64,000 nucleotides of DNA from Pseudomonas syringae (lineage in GTDB: Bacteria; Pseudomonadota; Gammaproteobacteria; Pseudomonadales; Pseudomonadaceae): the NCBI RefSeq assembly GCF_021605415.1, contig NZ_WKEQ01000005.1, positions 62,001 to 126,000 on the forward strand, read 5' to 3'. Position numbers and translations under genes: made by a program. Under the pieces are notes generated by a model. The model saw nothing but the letters and a program-made list of their open reading frames with translations, made no database searches and was not told the origin of the DNA. Below, piece by piece: positions 1 to 7,825 of the stretch; position 1 is the stretch's first letter; the number at the start of each line of letters is the position of its first letter.

Positions 1-17
1 CGCCGGTCTTGCCCGGC

Positions 18-557
18 TTACCCACGGGATTCACAAGGCGCTGCCTGTTTCAGATGCGGCACGAAATTGCATGGACGATGACGCGAATCCAGTTGCTCGG
101 CGAGGATGCCGTCCCAGCCGGTGCGTACCGCGTTGGTCGAACCCGGCAGGCAGCACACCAAGGTGCCATTGGCCAACCCGGCCAATGCCCGTGACTGAAC
201 AGTGGAGGTGCCGATATCGGCAACGGAAATCTGGCGGAACAGCTCACCGAAACCATCAACCTGTTTGTCGAGCAAGCAGGCGACGGCTTCCGGCGTGCTG
301 TCACGCCCGGTGAAACCGGTACCGCCGGTGATCAACACCACTTGCACGATGTCTTCGGCGATCCAGTGGGCGACTTGCGCGCGGATTTTGTACAAGTCAT
401 CTTTGAGCAGCACACGCTCGGCCAGGTTGTGGCCGGCGGCATTCAAACGGTCGACGAACAGTTGGCCGGAGGTATCGGTTTCAAGTGTTCGGGTGTCGCT
501 GACAGTCAACACGGCAATATTCAGCGGTGCAAAAGGTACATCGGCCTTGGCTTTCAT
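18..557 (-). CDS. moaB: Molybdenum cofactor biosynthesis protein MoaB
   Basis: A 179-residue protein of the MoaB/MogA fold, which binds molybdopterin during molybdenum cofactor synthesis (adenylylation step in MogA-type enzymes) in the cytoplasm. The family signature GGTGFTGRDSTPE lies at residues 78-90 and the N-terminal strand with VSDTRT at about 19-24. Length is normal for the family. It is divergent from mobA across an 81-bp gap, so the two cofactor genes probably share a control region. In other pseudomonads moeA follows moaB; only 17 bases remain downstream here, so that cannot be seen. MoaB and MogA are hard to separate by eye. Confidence 0.93.
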   Translation of the reverse strand: MKAKADVPFAPLNIAVLTVSDTRTLETDTSGQLFVDRLNAAGHNLAERVLLKDDLYKIRAQVAHWIAEDIVQVVLITGGTGFTGRDSTPEAVACLLDKQVDGFGELFRQISVADIGTSTVQSRALAGLANGTLVCCLPGSTNAVRTGWDGILAEQLDSRHRPCNFVPHLKQAAPCESRG

Positions 558-638
558 AGGCTCGTCCAGTTGTAGGAGAAACAGCCCGGTGTTATATCAC
601 AGCGCCCACTTTTTCCGCCGCCCCCATGGAGAGTTGTC

Positions 639-1241
639 ATGACTTTGAATTCAACCCTGCCACCCTGCTCCATCCTGCTTTTGGCGGGCGGACGCGGTCA
701 GCGCATGGGCGGTCGGGACAAGGGATTGATCGAATGGCAAGGCGAGCCGCTGATCGCCCATCTCCAACGCAAGGTTCGCCCGTTGACCGATGACCTGATC
801 ATTTCCTGCAACCGCAATCGTGATCGATACGCGCCATTTTCGGATCAACTGGTCAGCGATGACGAAGAAGACTTTCCCGGGCCGCTGGCCGGCATCCTTG
901 CGGGCCTGAAAGTGGCCCGTCATCGGCACTTGCTGGTGTTGCCCTGCGATGTGCCGCGAATCGACCTGCCGTTGCTGCAAGGCATGCGCGAGGCCGCCGC
1001 ACGGTTTGATGACAAACCTTTAATGTTGCGCCACGACGACCATTGGGAACCCCTGCTGTGCATAATTCCGACGATGCTTTTGCCAGCCTTCGATAACGCT
1101 TGGCATGCCGGTGAACGCAGTCCCGGCCGGCTCATGCGCACCCTGGGCGCGACAGCCTTTCAGTGCCCCGACAACGATCCGCGGCTGGCCAACCTCAACA
1201 CGCCGGAACTGTTAAGCTCCCATGGCACTGTGTCAGACTGA
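639..1241 (+). CDS. mobA: Molybdenum cofactor guanylyltransferase MobA
   Basis: A 200-residue nucleotidyltransferase that transfers GMP from GTP to molybdopterin-Mo, giving the guanine dinucleotide cofactor used by DMSO-reductase-family enzymes such as nitrate reductase. The nucleotide-binding loop [15 protein letters not shown] is at residues 15-29, followed by the conserved central acidic region ([10 protein letters not shown]). The start is the first ATG, shortly after GGAGAG. It is divergent from moaB. The family assignment is secure from the glycine-rich loop. Confidence 0.94.
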   Translation: MTLNSTLPPCSILLLAGGRGQRMGGRDKGLIEWQGEPLIAHLQRKVRPLTDDLIISCNRNRDRYAPFSDQLVSDDEEDFPGPLAGILAGLKVARHRHLLVLPCDVPRIDLPLLQGMREAAARFDDKPLMLRHDDHWEPLLCIIPTMLLPAFDNAWHAGERSPGRLMRTLGATAFQCPDNDPRLANLNTPELLSSHGTVSD

Positions 1242-1319
1242 CACCACTCAAGGAACTTGCACGCCTTGTATACGTCTCAAGCTCAGTAACTAAAAGAATT
1301 TTCCTTCGGAGACACACTC

Positions 1320-1541
1320 ATGACTCAACGGACCCTCGCCACTTTCATGCTCGCACTGGGCCTGGCTACTTTGGCCGGTTGCGCTTCGCCCACAGTGATC
1401 ACCTTGAATGATGGTCGCGAAATTCAGGCCGTCGACTCGCCTAAATATGATGAAGATTCGGGCTTCTACGAATTCGAACAACTGGACGGCAAGCAGACCC
1501 GCATCAACAAAGATCAGATCCGTACCGTTAAAGAGCTGTAA
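1320..1541 (+). CDS. YgdI/YgdR-type small lipoprotein
   Basis: A 73-residue protein with a lipoprotein signal peptide: a hydrophobic stretch at residues 6-17 and the lipobox LAGC with Cys21 as the acylation site. The rest (ITLNDGREIQAVDSPKYDEDSGFYEFEQ...) is the DUF903 domain seen in E. coli YgdI and YgdR, whose role is not known. Predicted to be an exported lipoprotein. GGAG lies a few bases before the ATG. It appears to be monocistronic and ends in an intrinsic terminator. Confidence 0.88.
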   Translation: MTQRTLATFMLALGLATLAGCASPTVITLNDGREIQAVDSPKYDEDSGFYEFEQLDGKQTRINKDQIRTVKEL

Positions 1542-1559
1542 CTTTCACGCCGGATACAG

Positions 1560-1588
1560 AAAAGCCCGCGCAAGACGCGGGCTTTTTC
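1560..1588 (+). terminator. Intrinsic terminator after the YgdI-like gene
   Basis: Stem AGCCCGCG/CGCGGGCT with a five-base loop followed by a T run (1563-1587). An A run on the left side means it could also serve the pseudouridine synthase gene on the opposite strand. Confidence 0.85.
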
Positions 1589-1609
1589 ATGGGAGACCGA
1601 AAAGTAGAA

Positions 1610-2500
1610 TTACCATTGCAACGTGATGCGACTCTCGAACTCGCGCTCCTCGCCTGTCACCGGATCGATAAACTTTAACCCTTGCGCCAACAGCTTCAGC
1701 GGATTGGCATAGTCATCTTCAACGTCTTTCAACACGTTCGGATAAAACGGGTCATTGCAGATGCTGGCCCCCAGCGCGGTCATGTGTACACGCAACTGAT
1801 GTTTTTTACCGGTCACCGGATACAAGCCATAACGCCACAGTCCGCCGTTTTTCTCGCGCACGTCCACTGCCGTTTCGGTGTTGCTGACGCCCGCACCTTC
1901 CTGCATGCGGAAAAACGGCTCGCCTTCGACCAACCGGCTTTTATGCACCAGCGGAAACTCCAGACCGGGTAACGCGGCGGCAATGGCTTCGTAGCGCTTT
2001 TCAATCTGTCGCGTGGGAAAAAGCGACTGATAAGCCGAACGGGTTTGCGGATTGGCGGAAAAAATCACCAGTCCCGCCGTGTGCCGGTCAATCCGGTGCA
2101 GCGGCACCAGATGAGGATTGTCCAGACGGCGAATCAAACGCCGCAGCAGTGTTTGCTCCACGTATTCCCCGGCTGGCGTCACCGGCAAAAAATGGGGTTT
2201 GTCCGCCACGACCAAATGCTCGTCCGCATACAGAATCGACTCGACCACCGGAATCGGCTTTTCGTCCGGTACTTCGCGAAAGTAGTGGATGCGCAAGCCT
2301 TCCTTGTACGGAAGATCCAGTGCAATCGGTTGGCCGTTACCATCAAGCACTCGACCTCGGGCAATCCTGTCCAGCCATTGATCACGGCTGATGGCTCGGA
2401 AGTGCTCGCACAAACAGTCGAGCACCGTCAGCCAGGTACCCGGCGGAAGGTACAACGTGCTGGCCTGGTTCCGGGCGGCAGAAAATGATGATGTGGACAT
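1610..2500 (-). CDS. RluA-family RNA pseudouridine synthase
   Basis: A 296-residue protein of the RluA family, which isomerises uridine to pseudouridine in rRNA or tRNA. The catalytic motif HRIDRHTAGL is present with its aspartate, followed by the family's KRYEA and KKHQLRVHM blocks. I chose the ATG at 2500 (MSTSSF...) because the longer frame begins with a TTG and adds residues that look like leader sequence. Its RNA substrate cannot be told from sequence. It is convergent with the lipoprotein gene. Confidence 0.88.
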   Translation of the reverse strand: MSTSSFSAARNQASTLYLPPGTWLTVLDCLCEHFRAISRDQWLDRIARGRVLDGNGQPIALDLPYKEGLRIHYFREVPDEKPIPVVESILYADEHLVVADKPHFLPVTPAGEYVEQTLLRRLIRRLDNPHLVPLHRIDRHTAGLVIFSANPQTRSAYQSLFPTRQIEKRYEAIAAALPGLEFPLVHKSRLVEGEPFFRMQEGAGVSNTETAVDVREKNGGLWRYGLYPVTGKKHQLRVHMTALGASICNDPFYPNVLKDVEDDYANPLKLLAQGLKFIDPVTGEEREFESRITLQW

Positions 2501-2582
2501 ACGATACGTTCGACCCCTCAATGCAGGCCGGCATTATCCAACAGCGAGCGGAGTGTACCTAGCGCAGAATCCGATGATGGCC

Positions 2583-2900
2583 TCAAGCTGGAATGGATTT
2601 CAGCGCCGCTGCTTCGGTGAACTCTTTCAGCCAGCGCAGCACATCGACGGCTTCCCAGCGGCCCGGGTCGTAAAGGGCGTAGAGCAATCCCTGATACCCG
2701 ACCACATCCAGTTGCTTGTGATACCCCGCCCGTTGAAATAGCGCCTCGATTTCGGCAAAGCAGGTGTTGAAGTGCACTTTGTTGAAGGGCGTCTTGCCTT
2801 CCGTGACCAACCCGTCCAGGCGCAGTTCGAGGACGGCCTCGCGCACCACGTCAACCGACATGCGGTTAACGCTGTTTTTCAACTGTTCGACATTGACCAC
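2583..2900 (-). CDS. Small protein of unknown function under a LexA box
   Basis: A 105-residue soluble protein, start GTG at 2900 (MVNVEQLKNSVNR...), with GAGGGA just upstream. I do not recognise the family; there is no signal peptide, membrane segment or catalytic motif, and composition suggests a mostly helical protein. The important feature is its promoter: a perfect 16-bp LexA palindrome lies 38-59 bases upstream of the start, so it is probably induced by DNA damage. It stands alone between a pseudouridine synthase and a glutaredoxin-like gene. Confidence 0.8.
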   Translation of the reverse strand: MVNVEQLKNSVNRMSVDVVREAVLELRLDGLVTEGKTPFNKVHFNTCFAEIEALFQRAGYHKQLDVVGYQGLLYALYDPGRWEAVDVLRWLKEFTEAAALKSIPA

Positions 2901-2937
2901 GGTTCATCCCTCTGACATCCGGTTCGCTGAGAACCCA

Positions 2938-2959
2938 TTACTGTATGCGCATACAGTAA
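2938..2959 (-). promoter_or_regulatory. Perfect LexA (SOS) box
   Basis: CTGTATGCGCATACAG at 2941-2956 fits the proteobacterial LexA consensus CTGT-N8-ACAG and is fully palindromic, extended to 22 bp by TTA/TAA. On the minus strand it overlaps a possible -10 (TACAGT) set 17 bases after TTTATT. It lies 38 bases upstream of the GTG of the small gene at 2583-2900, the right place for LexA repression. Confidence 0.88.
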
Positions 2960-3025
2960 CCGAATAAACCCGATCGGCCAAGGAATGCGAAAACAGACGC
3001 GACCAGCGGGACGAGAAAACCGAGC

Positions 3026-3265
3026 TCAGCGTAGAAAGGCGACGACCTGATCGGCATCGAACGGCCAACCCAGCTCCTCCCCGGTATCGATGCGACGCAG
3101 CACCGGAATCCGCAGGCTATACGCTTCAAACCAGGCCTCGTTCTCAGCGATATCGACCAGCTCCAACAGAAGCGCGTGTTCGAGGACGAACTCCATCAGC
3201 ACGTCTTCGGCCACTTCGCATAGATGACACCCCAAGGTGCCGAACAACTGACATTCAGGAAGCAT
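3026..3265 (-). CDS. Glutaredoxin-like protein with CxxC motif
   Basis: A 79-residue thioredoxin-fold protein, related to glutaredoxin and to YruB/DUF836 proteins. The redox motif CHLC is near the N-terminus (LFGTLGCHLCEVAED), and the cis-proline loop is RIPVLRR. I used the internal ATG at 3265; the longer frame adds 33 residues with no homology feel. It probably works as a small thiol-disulfide protein; partners are unknown. The ribosome binding site is weak. Confidence 0.8.
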   Translation of the reverse strand: MLPECQLFGTLGCHLCEVAEDVLMEFVLEHALLLELVDIAENEAWFEAYSLRIPVLRRIDTGEELGWPFDADQVVAFLR

Positions 3266-3450
3266 GTGCGCCAGACCCCAACCATTGAGTGGACATTCTA
3301 GGCCCACCCCGAAATCCCGTCGAGTTGCCGACCCGACCGCGCGCGACAAAACCCTGACGCACATCAGCCAACCAAAATCGTGCTTGCGCCATGCTCTTTA
3401 ACTTTTTGCTTCTACGCTTGAATAGCCCAAGCCATGCCCCCGGAGTGTTT

Positions 3451-5163
3451 GTGTTTGCCAATCTGCTCATCATCCTCGCCTCTTCCCTTGTTGTAATCGC
3501 ACTGTTCCGGCGGCTGCGCCTGCCGCCAGTGCTGGGCTATCTGTGCGTCGGGCTGATGGTCGGACCGACGGCCTTTGACTGGATAAACGAAAGTGAAGAT
3601 TTGCCCGATCTCGCCGAACTGGGCGTGGTGTTTCTGCTGTTTTCCCTGGGCCTTGAGTTCTCTCTGTCGAAGATGATTGCACTGCGTCGGGTAGTGTTTC
3701 GACTTGGCAGTCAGCAGGTGCTGATCAGTGCAGCAGTCCTGGGTTCGGTGCTCATGCTTTTAGGCATGTCGATCACACCAGCGCTTTTGCTCGGCGCCGG
3801 TCTGGCGCTGTCATCAACGGCAATCGTGACCAAGGAGTTGGGCAGCCTGGGCGAGGTGTTCAGCAGCCACGGCCAGAACGCCATCGGCGTCCTGTTGTTC
3901 CAGGACGTGGTAGCCGTGCTTCTGCTGACGCTCGTCCCGGTGTTCGCCGGCAGCAGCGATCAAGCCTGGTATTGGGCACTACCGATGACCCTGGCGAAGA
4001 CCGTTGTGTTGTTTTTCGGTCTGCTGCTCGCCAGCCGCTGGCTGTTGCCACGGTTGTTCCATGAAGTGGCGGCGTCCCGTTCGGCGGAGCTGTTCGTACT
4101 GCTGGCGCTGGTCATCGTCCTGCTTACCGCATGGCTGACCCACCTGTTGGGCCTCTCCCCTGCCCTCGGGGCTTTTCTGGCGGGCATGTTGTTAGGAGAA
4201 AGTCACTACCGACACCAAATCGAAGCGGACATCCGTCCCTTCCGGGACATCTTGCTCGGGTTGTTTTTTGTCAGCATTGGCATGTTGATCGATCTGCAAC
4301 TGTTCATCAGTCACAGCCTGTTGATCCTCGGACTGACTCTCGGCCTGCTACTGATCAAGGGCAGCATCGTGGCGTTGCTGGTGAAGTGGCGCGGCAGCGA
4401 CAGCGAAACCGCCTGGCGCAGCGGTCTGGCCCTGGCTCAGGGCGGCGAGTTCTGTTTCGCCCTGATGGCGCAGATGCAGCAAAACAACATGCTGCCCGCC
4501 CAACTCGGTGCACTGCTCCTCGCCGCGACGTTCTGTTCGATGCTGCTGACGCCGCTGTTGTTGCGAGCGGCACCGCGCATCGCCGCGAAACTGCATCGCA
4601 AGCCCAACGAAGAAGCCGAGATCGAAGAAATCAGCGCTCTCAACGCCGGCCTCGAGCGGCACGTGGTGATTTGCGGATACGGTCGCGTTGGCCAATCCAT
4701 CGGCCGCTTCCTGCGCAATGCCGAACAATCTTACATCGCGCTGGACAGCGATCCGGTGCGGGTTCAGGAGGCGGCGAGCGCAGAGCGCGACGTGCATTAC
4801 GGCGACTCGACGCGAGGCGATCTGCTCACCGCCGTCGGCCTGCTAAGGGCCCGGTTGCTGGTGATTGCGGTGGATCAAAGCGATGTTGCCTTACGGGTAT
4901 TGAAAGAAGCACGACGGCTCAATCCGCACGTGCCGATTCTGGTGCGCACCCGCGATGACAGCCAATGGGCCGAGCTTAAAACGGCCGGCGCCACCGAAGT
5001 GGTGCCGGAATTACTCGAGTCGAGCCTGATGCTCGCTTCCCACGCGCTGATCTTGCTGGGTCTGCCGTCAGATCAGGTACAAGCTCGGGTCAATCAGGTG
5101 CGCAATGACCGCTATCGGTTGCTGCACGGTTTCTACCCCGGCGCCGAGGATGAAGAAAACTAG
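3451..5163 (+). CDS. CPA2-family cation/proton antiporter, KefB/YbaL type
   Basis: About 570 residues: a dozen hydrophobic segments of the Na+/H+ exchanger fold (residues ~1-380), then a TrkA-N/RCK nucleotide-binding domain (VICGYGRVGQSIG, about residue 405 onward). This matches potassium-efflux antiporters of the KefB/KefC/YbaL group in the inner membrane. I favour the GTG at 3451 because CGGAG lies five to six bases before it and it gives the usual N-terminus (FANLLIILASSL); the ATG at 3391 adds 20 odd residues. The stop codon overlaps that of the convergent ammonium transporter. Confidence 0.9.
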   Translation: MFANLLIILASSLVVIALFRRLRLPPVLGYLCVGLMVGPTAFDWINESEDLPDLAELGVVFLLFSLGLEFSLSKMIALRRVVFRLGSQQVLISAAVLGSVLMLLGMSITPALLLGAGLALSSTAIVTKELGSLGEVFSSHGQNAIGVLLFQDVVAVLLLTLVPVFAGSSDQAWYWALPMTLAKTVVLFFGLLLASRWLLPRLFHEVAASRSAELFVLLALVIVLLTAWLTHLLGLSPALGAFLAGMLLGESHYRHQIEADIRPFRDILLGLFFVSIGMLIDLQLFISHSLLILGLTLGLLLIKGSIVALLVKWRGSDSETAWRSGLALAQGGEFCFALMAQMQQNNMLPAQLGALLLAATFCSMLLTPLLLRAAPRIAAKLHRKPNEEAEIEEISALNAGLERHVVICGYGRVGQSIGRFLRNAEQSYIALDSDPVRVQEAASAERDVHYGDSTRGDLLTAVGLLRARLLVIAVDQSDVALRVLKEARRLNPHVPILVRTRDDSQWAELKTAGATEVVPELLESSLMLASHALILLGLPSDQVQARVNQVRNDRYRLLHGFYPGAEDEEN

Positions 5164-6368
5164 TCCTGACTGACCGCGCCGATTTTGTGCAGCGAGAGGT
5201 CGGCGCCGTCATACTCCTGTTCCTGACTCAGGCGCAGGCCATGCAACGCCTTGACTGTGCCATACACAACGAAGCCACCGATCAGCGCCACCGCCACGCC
5301 CAAAGCCGTGCCGATCAACTGACTGATCAGGCTGACACCACCGAGCCCACCCAGCGCGGTCTGGCCAAAGATGCCGCAAGCAATTGCGCCCCAGACGCCG
5401 CACACCCCGTGCAATGGCCAGACACCCAGCACATCATCGATACGCCATTTAACCTGCGCCGCCGTGAAGCACCAGACAAATATCCCGCCGGCGATGGCGC
5501 CAGTCATCAACGCGCCTACCGGATGCATCAGATCTGAGCCCGCGCAGATCGCCACCAGACCGGCCAGAGGGCCGTTGTGCAGGAAGCCCGGGTCATTGCG
5601 GCCGACGATCAACGCCGCCATCGTACCGCCGACCATGGCCATCAGCGAGTTCACCGCGACCAGCCCGCTCATGTTCTGCAAGGTTTGCGCGCTCATCACG
5701 TTGAAGCCGAACCAGCCGACAATCAGGATCCACGAACCCAACGCCAGAAACGGAATACTCGACGGCGCAAATGCCACCAGTCGTCCATCGCGGTAACGCC
5801 CGTTGCGCGGGCCGAGCAACAGCACCGCCGCCAATGCCAGCCAGCCGCCCATGGCGTGCACCACGACGGATCCGGCGAAATCGTGGAAGCTGGCGCCGAA
5901 GCGCGCCGCCAGCCAGTCTTGCAGACCGTAATTGCCGTTCCAGATCATGCCTTCGAAAAACGGGTAAATGAACGCTACGATCAATGCAGTCGCACACAAC
6001 TGCGGCACGAAGCGAGCGCGTTCGGCGATGCCGCCGGAAATGATCGCCGGAATAGCAGCGGCGAAGGTCAGCAGGAAGAAAAACTTCACCAGACCATAAC
6101 CGTGGTCGGCATTGAGCACCGCTGCCGGTTGCATGAACGACACACCATAGGAGATCCAATAGCCTATAAAGAAATAGGCCAGGGTCGAGACGGCGAAGTC
6201 GCTGAGGATTTTCGACAGAGCGTTGACCTGGTTTTTCTGGCGGACGGTGCCGACTTCGAGAAAGGCGAAACCGGCGTGCATGGCCAAGACCATCACCGCA
6301 CCGATCAGAATGAACAACGTATTGGAGCTGTGAACCAGCGTGTCCACAGCGCTTTGCAGATTTTCCAT
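5160..6368 (-). CDS. Ammonium transporter (Amt family)
   Basis: About 402 residues with eleven predicted membrane segments. Two conserved pore histidines can be placed: one in DFAGSVVVHAMGG and one in PLHGVCGVWG. Members carry ammonium/ammonia across the inner membrane. It lacks a cleaved signal peptide and ends in a short cytoplasmic tail (LSLHKIGAVSQD). The start at 6368 (MENLQSAVDTL) is set by family alignment; I see no good ribosome binding site. No glnK is next to it, unlike the usual glnK-amtB operon. Confidence 0.92.
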   Translation of the reverse strand: MENLQSAVDTLVHSSNTLFILIGAVMVLAMHAGFAFLEVGTVRQKNQVNALSKILSDFAVSTLAYFFIGYWISYGVSFMQPAAVLNADHGYGLVKFFFLLTFAAAIPAIISGGIAERARFVPQLCATALIVAFIYPFFEGMIWNGNYGLQDWLAARFGASFHDFAGSVVVHAMGGWLALAAVLLLGPRNGRYRDGRLVAFAPSSIPFLALGSWILIVGWFGFNVMSAQTLQNMSGLVAVNSLMAMVGGTMAALIVGRNDPGFLHNGPLAGLVAICAGSDLMHPVGALMTGAIAGGIFVWCFTAAQVKWRIDDVLGVWPLHGVCGVWGAIACGIFGQTALGGLGGVSLISQLIGTALGVAVALIGGFVVYGTVKALHGLRLSQEQEYDGADLSLHKIGAVSQD

Positions 6369-6603
6369 GAGGAGGCAGACCCAAGGGCTAAGAAGGCACC
6401 AAAACGGTTCGCGGGGACATTTCATGCACCAAGTTGCGACCAGGCGGTTACGGATCTTATTTCCGCTGACCCGCTTTGGCGCACAAGGACGATGCCCTCA
6501 CCATGAACCGGCGTTAAATGTTCCGGCCTCTTGCCCGCCGATAGCGCACGGGCGCCGGCCGGCGCACCGTCACACAGCAAAAGTTGTACCAGTCATTTGT
6601 ACT

Positions 6604-6631
6604 GAACCTTCACGCAGGGCTCATACTCGAA
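6604..6631 (+). promoter_or_regulatory. Possible AlgU (sigma-22) promoter
   Basis: GAACCT (6604-6609), 17 bases, then TCGAA (6627-6631) resembles the AlgU/RpoE form GAACTT-N16/17-TCnnA. It is 30 bases before the DUF883 start, and such envelope-stress genes are often under stress sigma factors. Two positions deviate. Confidence 0.35.
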
Positions 6632-6661
6632 CGCTTCAAACGCCAATTACGGAGATCACCA

Positions 6662-6976
6662 ATGGCCAGCATCAAGGCAAAGACTGCTCAAGAAATTCTG
6701 AAGAATGACTTCCAGACCCTCGTGGCCGATACCGAGCGGTTGCTTGAGCACACCGCCAGCCTCGCGGGCGATCAGGCCGATGAGCTGCGCGATCAGATCA
6801 ACGACAGCCTGCTGCGCGCCCGGGAAACCTTGAAACTGACCGAAGAGTCGCTGCGCGAACGTGGTCAGGCCGCTGTCACCGCCACTGAAGACTACGTGTC
6901 AGCCAACCCTTGGCAATCAGTGGGCATCGCCGCCGGCGTCGGCTTTCTGATCGGCCTGCTGGCCACTCGGCGCTGA
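6662..6976 (+). CDS. DUF883 protein, ElaB/YqjD family
   Basis: A 104-residue protein: a long charged helical region (residues ~5-75) and one C-terminal membrane segment (SVGIAAGVGFLIGLLATRR). In E. coli, YqjD and ElaB are inner-membrane, ribosome-associated proteins of stationary phase. Start at 6662 (MASIKAKTAQ) preceded by GGAG. It is the first gene of a tight operon with the YqjE-like and YqjK-like genes, the same order as yqjD-yqjE-yqjK in E. coli. Confidence 0.9.
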   Translation: MASIKAKTAQEILKNDFQTLVADTERLLEHTASLAGDQADELRDQINDSLLRARETLKLTEESLRERGQAAVTATEDYVSANPWQSVGIAAGVGFLIGLLATRR

Positions 6977-6977
6977 T

Positions 6978-7367
6978 ATGTCGATCGGCGAATCCGGCCC
7001 GTCCGCATCGGGCACCAGCTCCTCAACGCGCCGTCTCGGCGCCGCCGTCCTTGGGTTGTTGCACAGTCACGTCGAGTTGTTCGGCATCGAACTGCAGGAA
7101 CAGAAATCGCGAACCGTGAGCCTGCTGCTGTTCGCAGGTCTGGCGCTAGTGTTTGCACTGTTGCTGCTGGTCGGCCTTTCGACGCTGGTCTTGATCCTGT
7201 TCTGGGATACCTATCGCCTGCCCGCCATCATCGGGTTGTGCGTTTTTTACACCTTGGCTTCCATCTTTTGTGGACTGCGCCTGAAAGCGGCTATCTTCGA
7301 TGAATCCTCGCCCTTCCACGGCACCCTGGAAGAGTTGGCCAACGACAGGGAGCGTCTGCTGCCATGA
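6978..7367 (+). CDS. YqjE-like membrane protein (phage holin superfamily III)
   Basis: A 129-residue protein with two adjacent membrane segments (about residues 50-75 and 82-105), typical of the YqjE family often auto-named "phage holin family protein". There is no sign of a phage here; the name reflects only the fold. It follows the DUF883 gene by one base and its stop overlaps the next start (ATGA), so translation is probably coupled. Confidence 0.87.
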   Translation: MSIGESGPSASGTSSSTRRLGAAVLGLLHSHVELFGIELQEQKSRTVSLLLFAGLALVFALLLLVGLSTLVLILFWDTYRLPAIIGLCVFYTLASIFCGLRLKAAIFDESSPFHGTLEELANDRERLLP

Positions 7368-7702
7368 GCCTGCCCAATCTTCCGCATAACAGTTCACGCC
7401 AGGAAATGCGCAAGGCGTTGATTCGCTTGCGCATGGAAATGCATCGTCAAGAGATCCGCCAGGAAGTGAGGCAAGTGCTGCAACCCTTGCATCGGGTGCG
7501 CGGCATGGGTCAGAACCTGCAAGACGGTTTCGGCATCAAGCATGCGCCGCTATGGGGCATGGCCGCTGTCACGCTGGTGGGATTCCTCACCGGCAAAGGC
7601 GCAAAAAGCGGCGGTGTCGGTGGTCTGACCCGTCTGATCCGCCTGGGCACCAGCCTCGGGCCGCTGATCAAACTGGTGATGCAAGGCTCGGCCAAACGCT
7701 GA
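7364..7702 (+). CDS. YqjK-like protein
   Basis: A 112-residue protein: a charged, Arg/Gln-rich helical N-terminus (residues ~10-50), then a glycine-rich hydrophobic segment (~60-105). Its place as third gene after DUF883 and YqjE-like proteins, and the ATGA overlap at 7364-7367, suggest a YqjK equivalent, though sequence likeness is weak. Function is unknown; a role in envelope stress is inferred from the operon. Confidence 0.75.
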   Translation: MSLPNLPHNSSRQEMRKALIRLRMEMHRQEIRQEVRQVLQPLHRVRGMGQNLQDGFGIKHAPLWGMAAVTLVGFLTGKGAKSGGVGGLTRLIRLGTSLGPLIKLVMQGSAKR

Positions 7703-7730
7703 GCGGTCGTTTTGGCTGCATTCTTGCAAT

Positions 7731-7774
7731 CACGCAGGATTGAATCTCCCTATCCCGAGATTCGATCCTGCGTG
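7731..7774. repeat. Long near-perfect hairpin between genes
   Basis: Arms of 17 bases (7731-7747 and 7758-7774) pair with only one G-U wobble, around a ten-base loop. There is no T run, so it is not a standard terminator. It sits 28 bases after the YqjK-like gene and about 50 before the EAL gene. It does not look like the REP elements elsewhere in the window. Confidence 0.8.
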
Positions 7775-7825
7775 CTACCCGGTTCAGCAGGCATTACTTA
7801 AAACAAGAACAACTAAGGAGGCCCC

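Noticed and set aside
1..17. Start of moeA at the left edge
   Set aside because: Seventeen bases are too few to support a gene, though moeA is expected after moaB.
6369..6661. Sigma-54/NtrC promoter for the ammonium transporter
   Set aside because: I looked for GG-N10-GC elements and NtrC dyads on the minus strand; the nearest match (around 6430-6445) deviates too much.
6978..7367. Prophage remnant suggested by a "phage holin" label
   Set aside because: The gene is YqjE-like within a housekeeping yqjDEK-type operon; no other phage gene is near.
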